This document shows positions 6,855 through 15,470 of a DNA stretch of 64,000 bases, one piece after another. The translations under genes and the position numbers were made by a program. The notes under the pieces are model-generated. The model searched no databases. It saw only the letters and a list, made by a program, of their open reading frames with translations, and had not been told where the DNA came from. The number at the start of each line of letters is the position of its first letter. Within the stretch, counting starts at the first letter, position 1. The stretch comes from Hymenobacter latericoloratus (lineage in GTDB: Bacteria; Bacteroidota; Bacteroidia; Cytophagales; Hymenobacteraceae): contig NZ_JACHNV010000001.1 in assembly GCF_014199535.1 (NCBI RefSeq), positions 1,240,001-1,304,000 of the forward strand, written 5' to 3'.

Positions 6855-9287
6855 ATGGCCGACAATATTCAGGAAAACAATTACATGATCAATGACCTGG
6901 CCGCGCAAGCCAGGCAGGAGTTCTACCCCGGCCGGGTAGTGCAGGCTGAGCGGCAGGGCACCGATTTTATTTTCCGCTGCGATAATGGCGTCCAGCTCAG
7001 TCTGCAGGTCATCACCGATAAGGTACTGCGCTTCCGCTACGCCACCGAGGCTGGCTTCCCCGCCGATTTCAGCTACGCCTTCCCTGAGGGCGTGCCCTCG
7101 CGCCAGGAGCTGGAGTTTCTGGAGTTCCGCGAGAAGCCCGACCACTACCGCATCACCACCGACCGCCTCATTTGCGTGGTGGACAAGGAAAATCTGCGTA
7201 CCCGCGTGCTCAACCGCTCGGGCCTGGTGCTGAGCGAAGATGAGAAAGGCTTCCACTGGGAGTACGAGTACGAAACCGGCAACGACATCGTGAAGATGAG
7301 CAAGCTGGTGCAGAGCGGGGCCCACTACTACGGCCTCGGCGACAAGCCCGACAACATGAACCTGCGCGGCAAGCAGTTCACCAACTGGGGCACCGACACC
7401 TACGGCTACCAGAAAGGCTCCGACCCGCTTTACAAGAACATTCCGTTTTTCCTGGCCCTGCACCAGAAAACGGCTCACGGCATCTTCTTCGATAACACTT
7501 TCAAGGCCGGGTTTGACTTTGCGGCCGAGCGGGCCGATGTGGCCTCGTTCTGGGCCCAGGGTGGCGAGATGAACTACTATTTCATCTATGGCCCTTCGCT
7601 GCTGGAAGTAACCCAGGAGTACACCCGCCTGACCTGCCCGCCCGAGCTGCCCCCGCTGTGGGCCCTGGGCTACCACCAGTGCAAGTGGAGCTACTTCCCC
7701 GAGAGCAACGTGAAAGCCATTGCCCAGGGCTTCCGCGACCGGAAAATTCCCTGCGACGCGCTTTACCTCGACATCGACTACATGGACGGCTTCCGGTGCT
7801 TTACCTGGAGCCCTACCCATTTCCCCGAGCCCAAGCGCATGGTGCGGGAGCTGGCCGAAGATGGCTTCAAAACCATCGTCATCATCGACCCCGGCATCAA
7901 GATTGACCCCGACTATCCGGTGTACCGGGAAGGGCTTCAACACGACTACTTCTGCCGCCGCGCCGATGGCCCCCTGATGAAGGGCTCGGTGTGGCCCGGC
8001 CTCTGCAACTTCCCCGACTATACCCGCCCCGAGGTGCGCGAGTGGTGGGCCGGCCTGTTCAAAGGGCTGATTGCGGAAACCGGCGTAAAAGGCGTGTGGA
8101 ACGACATGAACGAACCGGCCGTGTTCGAGAAGGGTACTTTCCCCGATGACGTGCGCTTCCACTACGAAGGCCACGCCGGCTCCCACCGCAAGGCCCACAA
8201 CATCTACGGCATGCAGATGGCCCGCGCCACGGCGGCTGGCGTCAAGCAGTTCAGCTACCCCAACCGGCCCTTCACCATTACCCGCAGCACCTACTCGGGC
8301 GGGCAGCGCTACTCCTCCGCCTGGACCGGCGACAACATTGCTTCCTGGGAGCACCTGTGGCTGGCCAACATCCAGTGCCAGCGCCTGAGCATTTCGGGCT
8401 TCAGCTTTATCGGCTCCGATATCGGCGGCTTTATTGACACGCCCGACGGCGAGCTGTACGTGCGCTGGGTGGCGCTGGGAGCCTTCCACCCCTTCTTCCG
8501 GACCCACAGCTCCGGCGACCACGGCGACCAGGAGCCCTGGTCGTTCGGCGAAGAGTTCATGGCCATAGCCCGCAGCTTTATTGAGCTGCGCTACCGCCTG
8601 CTCCCCTACATGTACACCACGTTCTGGCAGTACACCCGGCAGGGCACGCCCATGCTGCGCCCCCTGGCTTTCCTCGACCAGACCGACACGGATACCTACC
8701 TGCGCATGGCCGAGTTCAGCCTCGGCGACCACCTGCTGGTGTGCCCCATTACCACGCCCGGCGCTGATGGCCGCTGGATGTACCTGCCCAAGGGCGAGTG
8801 GTTCTACTACTACACCGACGAGCTGAAAGCAGGCGGGGCCGAAGTGTGGGCTGCCGCCGACCTCACCCGGATTCCGCTGTTCATTAAGGCCGGAGCCGTG
8901 GTGCCCATGTACCCCTTAATGCAGTACGTGGGCGAGAAAACCGTGGAGGAAATCACCCTGCATGTGTACTACAAGAAGGGCACCGAAGCCAGCGTGCTCT
9001 ACGAAGACGGGGGCGAAGGCTACGGCTACGAGCAAGGCCAAAGCACCACGCGCCGCTTCACGGTAACCGGCACCGACAAAGGCCTACTGATTCAGCAGCA
9101 CACGGAAGGCGACTTCCAGCCCACCTGGACCACCTACCGCGTAGTGCTCCACGGCCTGCCGTTCGCCGCTACCGCCTTCAGCACCGATGGGGAGCCTGCC
9201 GAGGCCACGGAGGCAACCACCGAAACCGGCCTAACCCTGCCCGCCGTGGTAGTAAGCGCTGGCTTTACGGAACTGGCGGTAGGATAA
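6855..9287 (+). CDS. Alpha-glucosidase, glycoside hydrolase family 31
   Basis: An 810-aa GH31 enzyme that releases glucose from the non-reducing ends of alpha-glucans or malto-oligosaccharides. An N-terminal beta-sandwich with galactose-mutarotase-like fold is followed by the barrel with DIDYMDGFRCFTW, GVWNDMNEPAVF (nucleophile D417) and FIGSDIGGF (acid/base D522), then beta-rich C-terminal domains. No signal peptide is seen from the chosen ATG (MADNIQEN), so it is probably cytoplasmic and acts on glycogen fragments. The frame is open upstream to 6744, but that extension covers the promoter box. It sits with glgB and the GT-like gene. Confidence 0.92.
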   Translation: MADNIQENNYMINDLAAQARQEFYPGRVVQAERQGTDFIFRCDNGVQLSLQVITDKVLRFRYATEAGFPADFSYAFPEGVPSRQELEFLEFREKPDHYRITTDRLICVVDKENLRTRVLNRSGLVLSEDEKGFHWEYEYETGNDIVKMSKLVQSGAHYYGLGDKPDNMNLRGKQFTNWGTDTYGYQKGSDPLYKNIPFFLALHQKTAHGIFFDNTFKAGFDFAAERADVASFWAQGGEMNYYFIYGPSLLEVTQEYTRLTCPPELPPLWALGYHQCKWSYFPESNVKAIAQGFRDRKIPCDALYLDIDYMDGFRCFTWSPTHFPEPKRMVRELAEDGFKTIVIIDPGIKIDPDYPVYREGLQHDYFCRRADGPLMKGSVWPGLCNFPDYTRPEVREWWAGLFKGLIAETGVKGVWNDMNEPAVFEKGTFPDDVRFHYEGHAGSHRKAHNIYGMQMARATAAGVKQFSYPNRPFTITRSTYSGGQRYSSAWTGDNIASWEHLWLANIQCQRLSISGFSFIGSDIGGFIDTPDGELYVRWVALGAFHPFFRTHSSGDHGDQEPWSFGEEFMAIARSFIELRYRLLPYMYTTFWQYTRQGTPMLRPLAFLDQTDTDTYLRMAEFSLGDHLLVCPITTPGADGRWMYLPKGEWFYYYTDELKAGGAEVWAAADLTRIPLFIKAGAVVPMYPLMQYVGEKTVEEITLHVYYKKGTEASVLYEDGGEGYGYEQGQSTTRRFTVTGTDKGLLIQQHTEGDFQPTWTTYRVVLHGLPFAATAFSTDGEPAEATEATTETGLTLPAVVVSAGFTELAVG

Positions 9288-9311
9288 ACCTACTGATTTT
9301 CTTGCCCTGCT

Positions 9312-9373
9312 GAGCAGCGCCAAGGACCTCTGCTAAGGGTAATAGCCTACAGTAGAGGTCCTGGGCGCTGCTC
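9312..9373. repeat. Dispersed hairpin repeat (GAGCAGCGC type)
   Basis: Arms 9312-9334 and 9351-9373 (23 bp, 2 mismatches) around GAGCAGCGC-AAGGACCTCT. The same core recurs near 36615. It could act as a terminator for the GH31 gene but lacks a T tract. Confidence 0.7.
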
Positions 9374-9450
9374 GGAGTTGCAGGGTTTCAGGGACTTGCA
9401 ACCCCAGTCGCACGTCACTACCTACAGAGTGGCCGCCCACGAAATGCGAG

Positions 9451-9647
9451 CTATTCGGCCACCTGTTTCCGCAGGTACTGGTACACCTCGGGGCTACTGA
9501 GCAGGGTGCCGTGGTGCAGCTGAGAATACACCCGGGTACTAATCAATAAATCGGGTGGGGCGGCGGGGTCCTGGAAGATGCGGCCCCGGGCGCTGCTCCC
9601 ACCTACCAGCCCGTCGCCAAAGTAGTCGTGCAGGGCCGAGGAGGCCG
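9451..9647 (-). pseudogene. 3' fragment of alpha/beta-hydrolase gene (duplicate)
   Basis: On the minus strand this encodes the last roughly 65 residues of the hydrolase found intact at 11174-12331, ending YQYLRKQVAE and a stop. Over 172 bp (9476-9647) it is identical to the intact gene except for 2 bases. The tail after YQYLR differs from that of the intact gene. It has no start and is cut at 9647, where the sequence turns AT-rich. It may be the displaced original 3' end of the gene after insertion of the 9648-11219 module. Confidence 0.8.
9476..9647 (+). repeat. 172-bp direct repeat, copy 1
   Basis: Direct repeat of 11220-11391 (170 of 172 positions equal by hand alignment). The spacing from copy to copy is 1744 bp, and the segment between them is compositionally different. 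Confidence 0.9.
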
Positions 9648-9866
9648 TTTATGATAGACAAATGCCTGCTGAGAAAAAGATTTTGTGACCTGATATACAA
9701 CCAGTATAGAGGGTTCCTATATTGGCCAACACATTCGGTGGAATGCATCCGTAGGAATTTGCGCCACTCCCATACCTATTGTTACTCAAGCTTTACAAAA
9801 CGTGTAAAGCACAGTTTCACTTGCTAACACTGGCACGGAGCCTTTGTTATTATATACTTACCCATT

Positions 9867-10432
9867 ATGAAAAAATTATCCTCTAGAGTTTTTTTGGGGG
9901 GGCACTGCTCGTAATAAGCAGTTGCATGCATGACCCGGCCATAGCGCCAGTGTCTCAGACAGCAGGGCAACGCGCAGAGAGTGCAGCCTCAGGTAAAGCT
10001 GTTACTGGTTCAGCCTGGCTACGGTTTGTGGAGCGGGTTGAACACGGTCAATTACTTGACCGCTTAGGTCAGTATGTGAGCAAAGAAGTGAGTGGCTTCG
10101 CCTCTTCAGGTCAACGAACCATGCGACCAAAATTAGAGCCGTCACAAAGGCGGATGAGTGTCGTGCGTGGTAAAAACGCTCCTGGCACTGTTTGGGGTAC
10201 TTGGGAACAACCGGATTTAAACGATGGGTCTGGTGGTCGATTTATTGCCAGCTACCAGTCTAAAGATGTACGAGATGGGGGACCAATAGAGGTTGGTGTA
10301 ATTGCTGGGAACAGCAGTAGTATTTCTCCTCCCATGGGTTGGATAAAAATCGATAACGTTAATGGTTATGGAGTCGATTTGAATGAAGGCGCCGGTGGAG
10401 ATTATATTTATTTCTGCATCAAACGCCGTTGA
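9867..10432 (+). pseudogene. Putative lipoprotein, frameshifted at a G7 tract (possible phase-variable gene)
   Basis: The ATG at 9867 opens MKKLSSRVFLG, but the T7G7 run at 9889-9902 shifts the frame and a stop follows at once. One extra G would join it to GALLVISSCMHDP, a lipoprotein signal with lipobox ISSC, and to the open frame ending at 10432 (about 188 aa). The mature part is hydrophilic, with a Gly-rich C-terminus (GWIKIDNVNGYG, GGDYIYFCIKRR), and matches no family I recognise. It may be phase-variable, a true pseudogene, or a homopolymer sequencing error. Codon use is more AT-rich than in neighbours. The stop lies 2 nt before the next gene, which implies an operon. Confidence 0.65.
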
Positions 10433-10434
10433 AC

Positions 10435-11043
10435 ATGAAGCACATTATATTTTCATTGCTTTTCATAATACCTGGCTTAACATACGCTCAACAGGCTCCT
10501 GCTCCAAAAGCATTTGTAGGTGTGCAAGTAGCGGCGCAACGATATCAGGTCCGTTATCCGGCTACCGGAGGCAACGAAATTGGCATAGTTCCCTGGATGG
10601 CTTTTGCCGGTTACAAATTCACGCCTCGTCTAGCCGCACAACTGGGAGTTTCATATCGGAAAACTTCGCAAAATGTAGTGCCTGTTCAAGGCAGTAGTAG
10701 TGAGCGTGAAACGTACTCGCATTTGGCGCTACCCATCACGCTGCGCTGGACCCTTACCCAGAATTTGGAGCGTAGGTTTAGCTTGGACGCAGTTGGGGGA
10801 GTCGCTCTGTTGTTCTCACGGCATAAGTATCCGCTTTTCGTGGAGAGCCCCACACCAAATGTAATGGCAATGACCGAGAAGCTGACGCAGCCCTACCTGA
10901 CCTTTGGGGTAGGGGCAAAGTATCGGCTTGGGAGAAGAATAGAAGCAACGGGTGATTTATTGCTCAACAAAACCACTCGCACGGGCGGAAGACTAAGCCC
11001 CTCCTTCTACACTTTGGGTCTTGGAATACGGTATGGTTTGTAG
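10435..11043 (+). CDS. Outer-membrane beta-barrel (porin-like) protein
   Basis: A 202-aa protein with a signal peptide (MKHIIFSLLFIIPGLTYAQ) followed by alternating amphipathic strands (GVQVAAQRYQV, PWMAFAGYKFTPRLAAQLGVSY, LPITLRWTLTQNLERRFSLD, YLTFGVGAKYRLG) and a terminal strand ending in an aromatic-rich stretch (FYTLGLGIRYGL). This is the pattern of small 8-strand barrels in Bacteroidota. It follows the lipoprotein gene by 2 nt and shares its lower GC, so both belong to the module bounded by the 172-bp repeats. The precise role is unknown. Confidence 0.75.
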   Translation: MKHIIFSLLFIIPGLTYAQQAPAPKAFVGVQVAAQRYQVRYPATGGNEIGIVPWMAFAGYKFTPRLAAQLGVSYRKTSQNVVPVQGSSSERETYSHLALPITLRWTLTQNLERRFSLDAVGGVALLFSRHKYPLFVESPTPNVMAMTEKLTQPYLTFGVGAKYRLGRRIEATGDLLLNKTTRTGGRLSPSFYTLGLGIRYGL

Positions 11044-11068
11044 CAGGTAGCCTTTCTCTTCCTCTATA

Positions 11069-11122
11069 GCAAAAGAAGAGCCTCCCTGGGTGCGTCTGCA
11101 CCCAGGGAGGCTCTTCTTTTGC
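11069..11122. terminator. Bidirectional terminator
   Basis: Perfect 25-bp arms with a 4-nt loop, ending in CTTCTTTTGC on both strands. It lies between the convergent barrel-protein and hydrolase genes. Confidence 0.85.
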
Positions 11123-11173
11123 GGCCATCCAGAAAGCTGATCGTAGCTATGGCAGCATATAAGCTGCAATAAA

Positions 11174-12331
11174 TTAAATAGTTGATTGCCCATTATCACT
11201 CTCTAGACTGTCCCGCAAATACTGGTACACCTCGGGGCTACTGAGCAGGGTGCCGTGGTGCAGCTGAGAATACACCCGGGTACTAATCAATAAATCGGGT
11301 GGGGCGGCGGGGTCCTGGAAGATGCGGCCCCGGGCGCTGCCCCCACCTACCAGCCCGTCGCCGAAGTAGTCGTGCAGGGCCGAGGAGGCCGATTTCAGCA
11401 GGGAGCCCACCAGCACGTGGTAGCGCACCCCGGGCAGGGGCGGTACCACCGTGCGGGGCGGAAACAGGTCGTCGGCGTGCTCGTGCTGCCAGTCCTCGTC
11501 TACCAGCCGGGCAAAGCGTAGGTCCTTGATGCCATTGCTGCGCTTGTCGAGCAGCCCACTGATGGCGCGGGTAGGCCACAGGTTGATTTTGCGCAGAATC
11601 AGGGAGGTCAGGTGGCTGTTCTGCTCCAGAAACGAGCCGTCGTTGGGCACGCCCAGCAGAAACACGTCGCGCAGGCGGGGCAGCCAGCTCAGGTTTGTGC
11701 CGACAGGGTTGGCGGCCGGGACGGGGGTAGCAGCGGCGGCTTCCTGGGCGGCGTAGTAGCCGGCCGAGCGAATTACCAGTCCGCCCATGCTGTGGCCCAC
11801 CAGTACCAGCTCGCCCACGGCCGCCGGAAACGTGCGCACCAGGTCCGTGAGCAGCTGCTGGAGCAGGCGGCCATTTTCGGAGATGTGCAGGCCGGAGTTG
11901 TAGCGCACATATAGGCAGTGCACGTCCAGCTCCCGCTGCAGGCGCGGCCCGAAGCGCACGTCCTCGGGCCCCTCGCCGGTTTGCCAAATGATTTCGTCGC
12001 CCATCAGGCCGTGCAGAAACACCACGGTTTTGCGGGGCCGGCCCTGGGCGTTGGGCAGCAGGCGCAGCTGTTCCACGGGCACGTCGGCTGCATGGCGGCG
12101 GAAGCTCATCCGGATGGCGCGCCGGTCGTGGCGGGCCGCCAGCTGGTCGCCGAAGGCGCCGTTGAGCACGGGCAGAGTAAAGTGCAGATTCTGCTGGCCC
12201 GTGCGGTACAGCAGCCCTACCCCTTCCAGCGGAGCCAGGGCCGCCCGGCCCACGGCTGCGGCCGCCCGCTGCCAGCGCGAGGCCGGCTCGCCGGACCCAG
12301 GCAGCGCGGCGGAATCGTCAGGTGTGGTCAT
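11174..12331 (-). CDS. Alpha/beta-hydrolase (lipase/esterase-like)
   Basis: A 385-aa alpha/beta-hydrolase. FLHGLMGDEIIW supplies the oxyanion-hole region, LVGHSMGGLV holds the nucleophilic Ser, and QLHHGTLL near the C-terminus holds the probable catalytic His. The family resembles PGAP1/lipase-like esterases and the substrate is unknown. There is no signal peptide from the chosen ATG (MTTPDDSAAL); longer in-frame starts exist. The last codons (RDSLESDNGQSTI) differ from the tail of the duplicated fragment at 9451 (RKQVAE), so the C-terminus may have been replaced when the adjacent module was inserted. Confidence 0.85.
   Translation of the reverse strand: MTTPDDSAALPGSGEPASRWQRAAAAVGRAALAPLEGVGLLYRTGQQNLHFTLPVLNGAFGDQLAARHDRRAIRMSFRRHAADVPVEQLRLLPNAQGRPRKTVVFLHGLMGDEIIWQTGEGPEDVRFGPRLQRELDVHCLYVRYNSGLHISENGRLLQQLLTDLVRTFPAAVGELVLVGHSMGGLVIRSAGYYAAQEAAAATPVPAANPVGTNLSWLPRLRDVFLLGVPNDGSFLEQNSHLTSLILRKINLWPTRAISGLLDKRSNGIKDLRFARLVDEDWQHEHADDLFPPRTVVPPLPGVRYHVLVGSLLKSASSALHDYFGDGLVGGGSARGRIFQDPAAPPDLLISTRVYSQLHHGTLLSSPEVYQYLRDSLESDNGQSTI
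11220..11391 (+). repeat. 172-bp direct repeat, copy 2
   Basis: It lies inside the 3' part of the intact alpha/beta-hydrolase gene and matches 9476-9647 with two substitutions. Confidence 0.9.
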
Positions 12332-12431
12332 GAGAGCAGAGGAAGTATAACCCCAAAAACGCGCTTCAGACCGCGAAGGTGCGAAAGTTTCAGTGGGAGA
12401 CGGCCCGGGTCTGGCAAACTGTGGTGACAAC

Positions 12432-12468
12432 AAAAAGCCCTGCCCCGGCTTGCGGCCAGCAGCAGGGC
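12432..12468 (-). terminator. Terminator of the T9SS-protein gene
   Basis: On the minus strand a GCCCTGC/GCAGGGC stem is followed by TTTTT, directly after the stop of the 12488 gene. Confidence 0.65.
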
Positions 12469-12487
12469 CGTAGCACCCGAAGAAAAT

Positions 12488-13414
12488 CTAGCGAATGACA
12501 AGTTTGCGCGTGAGTACGCCAGCAGGGGTGTGCAGCTGCAGCAGGTACACGCCGCCGCGCTGTCCGCGCAAATCAACCAACCGGCCGCGGGCAGCGCTGA
12601 GCGGCGCTTTCTCCTGGCGCAGTACTACCCGGCCCGTTACGTCCGTGACGGTGAACGGGGCGGTAGAGAAGGCCGCATCCGCGAGAGAAGCCAACGAAAA
12701 CTCGCCGGTGGCGCTGGGGTTGGGGTAAATCTGCAGCGCCGCCTCGGCCTCCGGGTTGCGCGTAGCCGTGATGCTGCCCGTGAGCTGGATATCATCGAGG
12801 AGCAGAGAGGTGCCGGCATGAAGTTCGTCGGCCGTACCGGAAAACGCGTCAATGCTCACGGTGTCGGGCGAGAGGCTAAGCGACTCGTATTCCAGCGGCT
12901 CGCTCACCAGGGTGTAGGTGGCCGCCGGGGGCAGAACCAGGCCTATGCCTCCGATAAGCTCGGTTTTTCGGCTTTGGTAGCGCGTCAGAACGGCCTGAAT
13001 GTAGGCCTCGTCGGTGGCGGCGCCGGGGCCCGTTAGCTTGTACCAGAACTGCAGCCGGGCGGGCCGGGCCGTGTAGGGCACCCCCACGCTGGTAGGGGAG
13101 CCATTGCCCACAAACCCGAATATCGGATCCTTAAGTCCGGGCAGCAGCACCGTATTCAATGAAACGGCCAGGCTGCCCTGGCGCGCGTCCGTTGATTTGG
13201 TCACGAAACCCAGGTCGGGTAGCTCAACAGGTTCTTCCTGCTCAACCAGGTCTTCGGTGGTTACCCAGCCGCGGGGCACCTCGCGCTGCGGGTTGCGGGC
13301 CTCCCACACCTCAAAGGAATTATTCGGGTTGGGCGCCGGCGTCTGGCCCCAGGCTGCGGTGGCTCCCGCGGATAAGCCGGCGCCTACTATCAGAAAGCGT
13401 AAGAAGTGTCGCAT
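12488..13414 (-). CDS. Secreted protein with T9SS type A C-terminal sorting domain
   Basis: A 308-aa protein with a signal peptide (GAGLSAGATAAWGQ), a beta-rich middle starting NNSFEVWE that resembles carbohydrate-binding or PCMD-like sandwich domains, and a C-terminal domain (LQIYPNPSATGEFSL, FTVTDVTGRVVLR, GVYLLQLHTPAGVLTRKLVIR). That domain directs export through the type IX secretion system and attachment to the surface. The YPNP and GVYLLQL/KLVIR signatures are clear. No catalytic motif was found, so the role at the surface is open. Confidence 0.85.
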   Translation of the reverse strand: MRHFLRFLIVGAGLSAGATAAWGQTPAPNPNNSFEVWEARNPQREVPRGWVTTEDLVEQEEPVELPDLGFVTKSTDARQGSLAVSLNTVLLPGLKDPIFGFVGNGSPTSVGVPYTARPARLQFWYKLTGPGAATDEAYIQAVLTRYQSRKTELIGGIGLVLPPAATYTLVSEPLEYESLSLSPDTVSIDAFSGTADELHAGTSLLLDDIQLTGSITATRNPEAEAALQIYPNPSATGEFSLASLADAAFSTAPFTVTDVTGRVVLRQEKAPLSAARGRLVDLRGQRGGVYLLQLHTPAGVLTRKLVIR

Positions 13415-13531
13415 ATACGTCAGATGCTGAAGGTAATAGAAAGGAATACGAGCAAGTTAAAACAATAGCCATTACATATGATACGTATGGTATTCTATTT
13501 GCGGAATGGCTATGGCTTGATTATGAGTTGT

Positions 13532-14356
13532 TTAGCGGCGGCCCGGGAGTAGGCCCAATAAAAACCCCGTCAGGAGGCCGCCCACGTGGGCGGCATTATC
13601 GGTGGTATGAGCCTGCAGGCCGCTGGTCAGGCTGCCTGCCAGCAGGTACAGCACGAAGAGCAGCACGGTGTAGCGCTCGGGGCGGGTAAAAGCGGCCGGC
13701 CGCCGCAGCAAGGTAGTCAGCAGCAGCCCGTAGAGGCCAAAAATGGCGCCGGACGCGCCCACCGAGTTCAGGCCCTGGGTGTGCCAGAACCAGCTCAGCA
13801 GGCTACCACCCACCCCACTCAGCAAGTACGCAGTCAGCAGCCGGCGGCTGCCTACCAAACTCTCCGCCAGCAACCCCAGAAACACCAGCGAGGCCATGTT
13901 CAGCAGCAGGTGAGCCGGTCCGCCGTGCAGGAAACAGCTGGTTAGCAGGCGCCAGGGCTGGGCCGGCAGGGTCAGGGTCGAGAAGTTGGAGCCCCAGCGC
14001 ACCAGGTCGGGGCCGGTGGGGTGCCAGGCCCCGGCGCCGGTAGCCGCCAGGGCCAGGTACACCAGCACGTTCAGCCAAAGCAGGAGAGGGGTAACCCGGT
14101 ACCCTTGCCGGGGCCAGAACACGCCCCGGAAGGCACCCCACGTCACGGACTGGCCAGTGGGTGCGGTTCCTGGCGTTACCTCCGGCGGCTGGCGTAGCGG
14201 GCCAGTAGGCAGCTCAGCCGGCACCAGGCCCCGGCGTTGCAGCTCCCGCACGGCGGCCTGCCCTACGGCTGCCGGATACTGCTGGGCGTGCTGGGCCAGG
14301 TAGAGCAGCTCGGCATCCGTTTTCTGAGCAAAAAGCGTGGTGGGGTCGGCGGCCAT
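13532..14356 (-). CDS. Rhomboid family intramembrane serine protease
   Basis: A 274-aa polytopic membrane protein. The rhomboid core has HGGPAHLLLNM, VGASGAIFG (catalytic Ser) and NAAHVGGLLTG (catalytic His), with about six membrane segments. It cleaves membrane-embedded substrates, which are unknown here. The first 40 or so residues form a soluble segment (FAQKTDAELLYLAQH ... AVRELQRRG) that recurs at the N-terminus of the neighbouring upstream gene, pointing to a shared adaptor domain. It is probably in the same transcription unit as that gene. Confidence 0.9.
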   Translation of the reverse strand: MAADPTTLFAQKTDAELLYLAQHAQQYPAAVGQAAVRELQRRGLVPAELPTGPLRQPPEVTPGTAPTGQSVTWGAFRGVFWPRQGYRVTPLLLWLNVLVYLALAATGAGAWHPTGPDLVRWGSNFSTLTLPAQPWRLLTSCFLHGGPAHLLLNMASLVFLGLLAESLVGSRRLLTAYLLSGVGGSLLSWFWHTQGLNSVGASGAIFGLYGLLLTTLLRRPAAFTRPERYTVLLFVLYLLAGSLTSGLQAHTTDNAAHVGGLLTGFLLGLLPGRR

Positions 14357-14470
14357 AGGTAGGAAAGCAGGGGACGCCGCCCGCCCGATAAACCGGCCAG
14401 ACGGCGCCCTGCTGGGGCTTCATAAACCCTGCCAGCCTACCCCGGCCTGACAGGTTTGCGCACTGGCCCG

Positions 14471-15316
14471 CTACAGGTCCGAAATATTGCCCTGCATTGG
14501 GGCCCGCTTGCTGGGTTTGCCCAGCAATTCGTCCCCGATATCGGAGGCCTCAACGTCGGCCCGGTTCAGGTCCCGGTCCAGATAGGTTTCCCCGTACATA
14601 TCGTAGCGGGTTTTCAGGTTTTCCAGCGAGTTGCGCCGCAACACCAACCCCTGTTGCATCAGGGTCAGGCGGTCCTCCATGGTAGGAGTGAGGTGCTGAT
14701 TGTAGGCTTTGGCCCGCATAAACCAGGTAATGCGCTCCAGCGTGAGGTCAATCTGGCCGGGAAAAACGCCGGTAACGGCGCCGCTGCGGGCCTGTTTGAT
14801 TAGGTGAACGGACGCGTTTTCGGCCAGCCAGTAGCGCCGGGCCATGCGCAGGTAACGGCCGGTGGCCGTTGTGTCGGCGCGGTCGGGGGTGGGCAGCTGC
14901 TGGCGCACTTTGGCTACCTGGCCGGCCGTTTCAGCCTCGAAATCGGGTAGGCGCTCGGTTTTCACGGCTTCCAGCTCAATGGGGCCCGTAAGCTTTGGGC
15001 TGGGAGCCTGGGTAACGGCCGGGGCAGACTGGGAAGAGCGCAGGCCCCACCAGGCCAGGCCCAGCACCAGGGCCGCCAGTACCACGGCTGGCCACCAGCG
15101 GGCCACCCTGGAAGGCGTTGGCTCAACGTAATCAAGGGACGAGGGCGCAACGGGCTCGGGAGCGGCAGGTTTGGGCAGGGGGGCGCCCCGGCGGCGTAGT
15201 TCCCGACCGGCCTCCGCTACCAGGGCCGGGTGGTAAAGCTCGGGGTGCTGCACCAGGTAGAGCAGTTCCTCGTTGGTTTTTTGCAGGAAAGAATCGGGCG
15301 CGGAAGAGGTAGCCAT
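14471..15316 (-). CDS. Membrane protein sharing the rhomboid N-terminal domain
   Basis: A 281-aa protein of unknown function. The N-terminus (FLQKTNEELLYLVQHPELY ... AGRELRRRG) is clearly related to that of the adjacent rhomboid protease. A Pro-rich linker, one membrane segment (WWPAVVLAALVLGLAWWGL, about residues 85-103) and a helical hydrophilic C-terminal part follow. I chose the ATG at MATSSAPDSF because upstream residues look non-coding. Its position next to the protease suggests a partner or regulator (inference). Confidence 0.65.
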   Translation of the reverse strand: MATSSAPDSFLQKTNEELLYLVQHPELYHPALVAEAGRELRRRGAPLPKPAAPEPVAPSSLDYVEPTPSRVARWWPAVVLAALVLGLAWWGLRSSQSAPAVTQAPSPKLTGPIELEAVKTERLPDFEAETAGQVAKVRQQLPTPDRADTTATGRYLRMARRYWLAENASVHLIKQARSGAVTGVFPGQIDLTLERITWFMRAKAYNQHLTPTMEDRLTLMQQGLVLRRNSLENLKTRYDMYGETYLDRDLNRADVEASDIGDELLGKPSKRAPMQGNISDL

Positions 15317-15470
15317 GCGAGGGCGGTAACAGGATACAGTAAAAAATCTCCCGAAAATGGCGAAAAGCCCCCGGACTACCAGCAACCCCGCCCCAACGCC
15401 CCGGCGGGGCTTGCGTATAGCCAGGGCCGGGCTTCACTTGCCCGCTTCCTTCACCTTACAACCGCACCGT

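Noticed and set aside
6846..8732. 628-codon minus-strand frame inside the GH31 gene
   Set aside because: It fully overlaps the GH31 enzyme and shows the same shadow composition; no motif or start context supports it.
9648..11219. Prophage or conjugative element
   Set aside because: No integrase, phage structural or transfer genes occur between the direct repeats; only a small two-gene module is present.
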